This document shows, one piece after another, positions 62,370 through 64,000 of a DNA stretch of 64,000 nucleotides. The notes beneath the pieces were generated by a model. That model worked only from the letters and a program-made list of their open reading frames with translations, was not told the DNA's origin and ran no database searches. Origin of the DNA: Paenibacillus_E qinlingensis_A. GTDB taxonomy: Bacteria; Bacillota; Bacilli; Paenibacillales; NBRC-103111. The DNA lies in the NCBI RefSeq assembly GCF_031455095.1, contig NZ_JAVDSB010000016.1, positions 67,508-131,507 on the forward strand, read 5' to 3'. The translations under genes and the position numbers were made by a program. Positions within the stretch are counted from its first letter, which is position 1; every line of letters begins with the position of its first letter.

Positions 62370-62966
62370 TTGTATTACCCCGAACCGATAGCGAAGTTAA
62401 TCGATGCCTTTTCCCGCTTGCCGGGAGTAGGTCCTAAGACAGCAGGGCGCTTAGCCTTTCATGTTCTTCGTATGAAAGAAGAAGACGTGATCGATTTTGC
62501 CAAATCGCTTGTTAATGTAAAGCGGAACCTGCATTATTGTTCCGTCTGTTGCAATATTACCGATGTGGATCCTTGCCGAATTTGTCAGGATAAAAGTCGT
62601 GATAATTCTGTCATCTGTGTCGTGCAGGAGCCCAAGGACTTGGTCGCGCTTGAGCGAACCAAGGAGTTTGAAGGCTACTACCATGTGCTGCATGGCGCTA
62701 TATCTCCTATGGAGGGCATTGGGCCCGATCAAATTCATATCGCGGAGCTGCTCAAGAGATTGGGTGACGAAACGGTGCAGGAATTGATACTAGCGACCAA
62801 CCCGAACATTGAGGGTGAAGCGACTGCGATGTACTTATCTAGATTGATCAAACCCTTCGGCTTACGTGTTACTCGTATTGCTCATGGTCTGCCGGTTGGC
62901 GGCGATTTGGAATATGCGGATGAGGTAACCTTATCCAAAGCGATGGAAGGCCGCAGGGAATTATAA
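62370..62966 (+). CDS. recR: recombination protein RecR
   Basis: The 198-residue protein starts MYYPEPIAKLIDAF, has a helix-hairpin-helix (LPGVGPKTAGRLAFH), the zinc finger CSVCCNITDVDPCRIC (C4) and a Toprim domain (VICVVQEPKDLVALE, LILATNPNIEGEATA). It acts with RecF/RecO in recombination repair. Start is TTG with SD GAAGGAG, 9 bases. A terminator follows. Confidence 0.97.
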   Translation: MYYPEPIAKLIDAFSRLPGVGPKTAGRLAFHVLRMKEEDVIDFAKSLVNVKRNLHYCSVCCNITDVDPCRICQDKSRDNSVICVVQEPKDLVALERTKEFEGYYHVLHGAISPMEGIGPDQIHIAELLKRLGDETVQELILATNPNIEGEATAMYLSRLIKPFGLRVTRIAHGLPVGGDLEYADEVTLSKAMEGRREL

Positions 62967-62983
62967 AAAGAATAAATAGTAAG

Positions 62984-63009
62984 GAGAGCTGAGAAGCTCT
63001 CTTTTTTTT
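62984..63009 (+). terminator. intrinsic terminator of the dnaX-ybaB-recR operon
   Basis: GAGAGCT (62984-62990), GAGA loop, AGCTCTC (62995-63001), then T8. Confidence 0.9.
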
Positions 63010-63097
63010 GCCCAAAAAGCATGGTAATAGTTCTGAAAATCCCTTAATTCCCATATGTATAGATCAACCCAGTTGTGGGAGGAATGGAGGTTTGCCT

Positions 63098-63382
63098 ATG
63101 AAACCGGCTCTATTAGGCATGCGTGGATTTAAGAGTCCGCGAGCGAAGACTGTTAAGGAAGAATTGAAAATGGACAAGATCATGTTGATTCAAGAGATAC
63201 GTTCAGCGCACCAGACTTGGGTGGCGGCACAAGCTCACTTTGACTTCGCTGTGGACAAGGATCAGATTGATTATACGATTTATGCAATGGAAGCGGCAGA
63301 GAAGCGTTTTGAAATGCTTATCAAACAAGCTAAGAAGCTTGGGGTAAGCCTAATTGATAGCGACCGTTTAATGGAGGTGTAG
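63098..63382 (+). CDS. yaaL: YaaL family protein (DUF2508)
   Basis: The 94-residue protein fits DUF2508: LKMDKIMLIQEIRSAHQTWVAAQAHFDFAVDKDQIDYTIYAMEAAEKRFEMLIKQAKKLG. ATG at 63098 has SD GGAGG, 7 bases. It is followed by bofA after 3 bases. Function is unknown. Confidence 0.9.
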   Translation: MKPALLGMRGFKSPRAKTVKEELKMDKIMLIQEIRSAHQTWVAAQAHFDFAVDKDQIDYTIYAMEAAEKRFEMLIKQAKKLGVSLIDSDRLMEV

Positions 63383-63385
63383 AAC

Positions 63386-63655
63386 GTGATACTCAAATAT
63401 ACAATTTGGGGGGTGTTGATACTCTCCTCTCTGATGTTGGTGTTAATCGTATTTCGCAGTCGTGGTGCTAGTAGGTTGGCAGCTTCGCTAGGTCTGAATG
63501 TAGTAGTTGCCGCTTTCCTACTATATGTACTGAGTCTACTGAGTACGTACACACATATAGATCTGCCTATTAATACAGTTACCTTAGGTACCGCTACAGT
63601 ATTGGGAGTACCTGGCGTTCTTCTGTTGATTGGTGTAAAAATGATGCTGCTGTAG
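63386..63655 (+). CDS. bofA: sigma-K factor processing regulator BofA
   Basis: The 89-residue membrane protein has about three hydrophobic segments (about 6-22, 34-50, 66-88), with RLAASLGLNVVVAAFLLYVL and a C-terminal VLGVPGVLLLIGVKMMLL, the BofA pattern. BofA holds back the SpoIVFB protease in the mother-cell-facing forespore membrane. Start is GTG with SD GGAGGTG. It precedes the rRNA operon, as in Bacillus. Confidence 0.92.
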   Translation: MILKYTIWGVLILSSLMLVLIVFRSRGASRLAASLGLNVVVAAFLLYVLSLLSTYTHIDLPINTVTLGTATVLGVPGVLLLIGVKMMLL

Positions 63656-63683
63656 ATGTAAATATAATACATCTGGAATTGGG

Positions 63684-63713
63684 TTGACTCGGCTGTAGCA
63701 TCTGTGTTATCTT
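63684..63713 (+). promoter_or_regulatory. rRNA promoter P1
   Basis: TTGACT (63684-63689), 18-base spacer, TATCTT (63708-63713). It is the upstream of two tandem rRNA promoters. Confidence 0.55.
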
Positions 63714-63768
63714 ATAAAAGTTGCCGCTGAGACATGCGGAAATACAAAAGTAACTTGAGAAAAACAAG

Positions 63769-63797
63769 TTGCAAAACAAAAGTAACTATGGTATATT
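63769..63797 (+). promoter_or_regulatory. rRNA promoter P2
   Basis: TTGCAA (63769-63774), 17-base spacer, TATATT (63792-63797). It is followed by the rRNA leader with the boxA-like GATCTTTGAAAACTGA (63841) and a GAGAT/ATCTC hairpin (63897-63912). Confidence 0.75.
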
Positions 63798-63941
63798 GAA
63801 CTTCCTGCTTTTGAAAGAAGGCAGATAGGACAAGCCGATTGATCTTTGAAAACTGAACAACGAGTGAGTAAGCACAGTCGAGTAATCGACTATAAATGAG
63901 ATTGTAAAATCTCGCTAGCTTCAAATGAGCAAGTCATCTTT

Positions 63942-64000
63942 CTATTATGGAGAGTTTGATCCTGGCTCAGGACGAACGCTGGCGGCGTGCCTAATACATG
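63942..64000 (+). rRNA. 16S ribosomal RNA (5' end; continues past window)
   Basis: GGAGAGTTTGATCCTGGCTC and GACGAACGCTGGCGGCGTGC, the universal start of 16S rRNA, are visible at 63949-63991. The mature 5' end is placed by comparison with Bacillus and may differ by a few bases. Confidence 0.97.

Noticed and set aside
1..64000. CRISPR arrays, insertion sequences with transposase, phage genes, tRNA genes
   Set aside because: None seen: no regularly spaced repeats, no transposase or integrase domain, no cloverleaf with CCA end found by reading.

Overview
The window is chromosomal DNA of a low-to-medium GC, endospore-forming Firmicute, most likely Paenibacillus or a close relative. I infer this from spo0F, bofA and a YhcN/YlaJ-type lipoprotein, from an S-layer-homology (SLH) surface protein, from strong AGGAGG-type ribosome binding sites with frequent TTG/GTG starts, and from gene orders shared with Bacillus (ywhD/PBP/speE; DUF1934-argS; rpoE-pyrG-spo0F-fba-murA-rho-rpmE; SRP RNA-dnaX-ybaB-recR-yaaL-bofA-16S rRNA). 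No database search was possible; assignments rest on motifs, lengths and context.

Layout. 1-4.1 kb: end of an operon with an export-type ABC ATPase carrying an AbrB-like tail, a solute-binding lipoprotein and a secreted multi-domain protein. 4.3-6 kb: a LemA-like protein with a membrane partner. 6-20 kb: accessory genes (MFS exporter, two LysR regulators, rhodanese, siderophore-interacting reductase, SUFU-domain protein, a flippase-like/glycosyltransferase pair, YhgE/Pip protein, oxidoreductase, XRE/membrane-protein pair, ABC-F ATPase, SRPBCC protein). 20.4-25 kb: a possible cell-surface thiol-redox locus, made of a membrane-anchored Ala/Pro-rich protein with a C-terminal cysteine pair, an SLH-anchored protein with two thioredoxin-like domains, and a CcdA-TlpA fusion. 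25-40 kb: exoA, cysK, a lipase, an ABC exporter, an orphan pair of Opp-type permeases, a ribbon-helix-helix/methyltransferase fusion, a guanidine-I riboswitch with gdx, an NlpC/P60 hydrolase under a c-di-AMP (ydaO) riboswitch, and an M1-type metallopeptidase. 40-64 kb: mostly conserved housekeeping genes, with a 48.5 kb inverted-repeat-bounded intergenic element, a radical SAM gene between rho and rpmE, and a soluble PAS histidine kinase between the SRP RNA gene and dnaX. The window ends in the first bases of a 16S rRNA gene with its tandem promoters.

Working together: spo0F, the soluble kinase, bofA and the YhcN-like lipoprotein belong to sporulation control or to the spore. PBP, NlpC/P60, murA and YhgE concern the envelope. 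The most unusual unit is the 20.4-25 kb locus, which reads as an electron path from the cytoplasm through CcdA to an extracytoplasmic TlpA domain and on to SLH-anchored thioredoxin domains in the wall. Its leader has a promoter and an intrinsic terminator-like hairpin well upstream of the first gene, suggesting attenuation.
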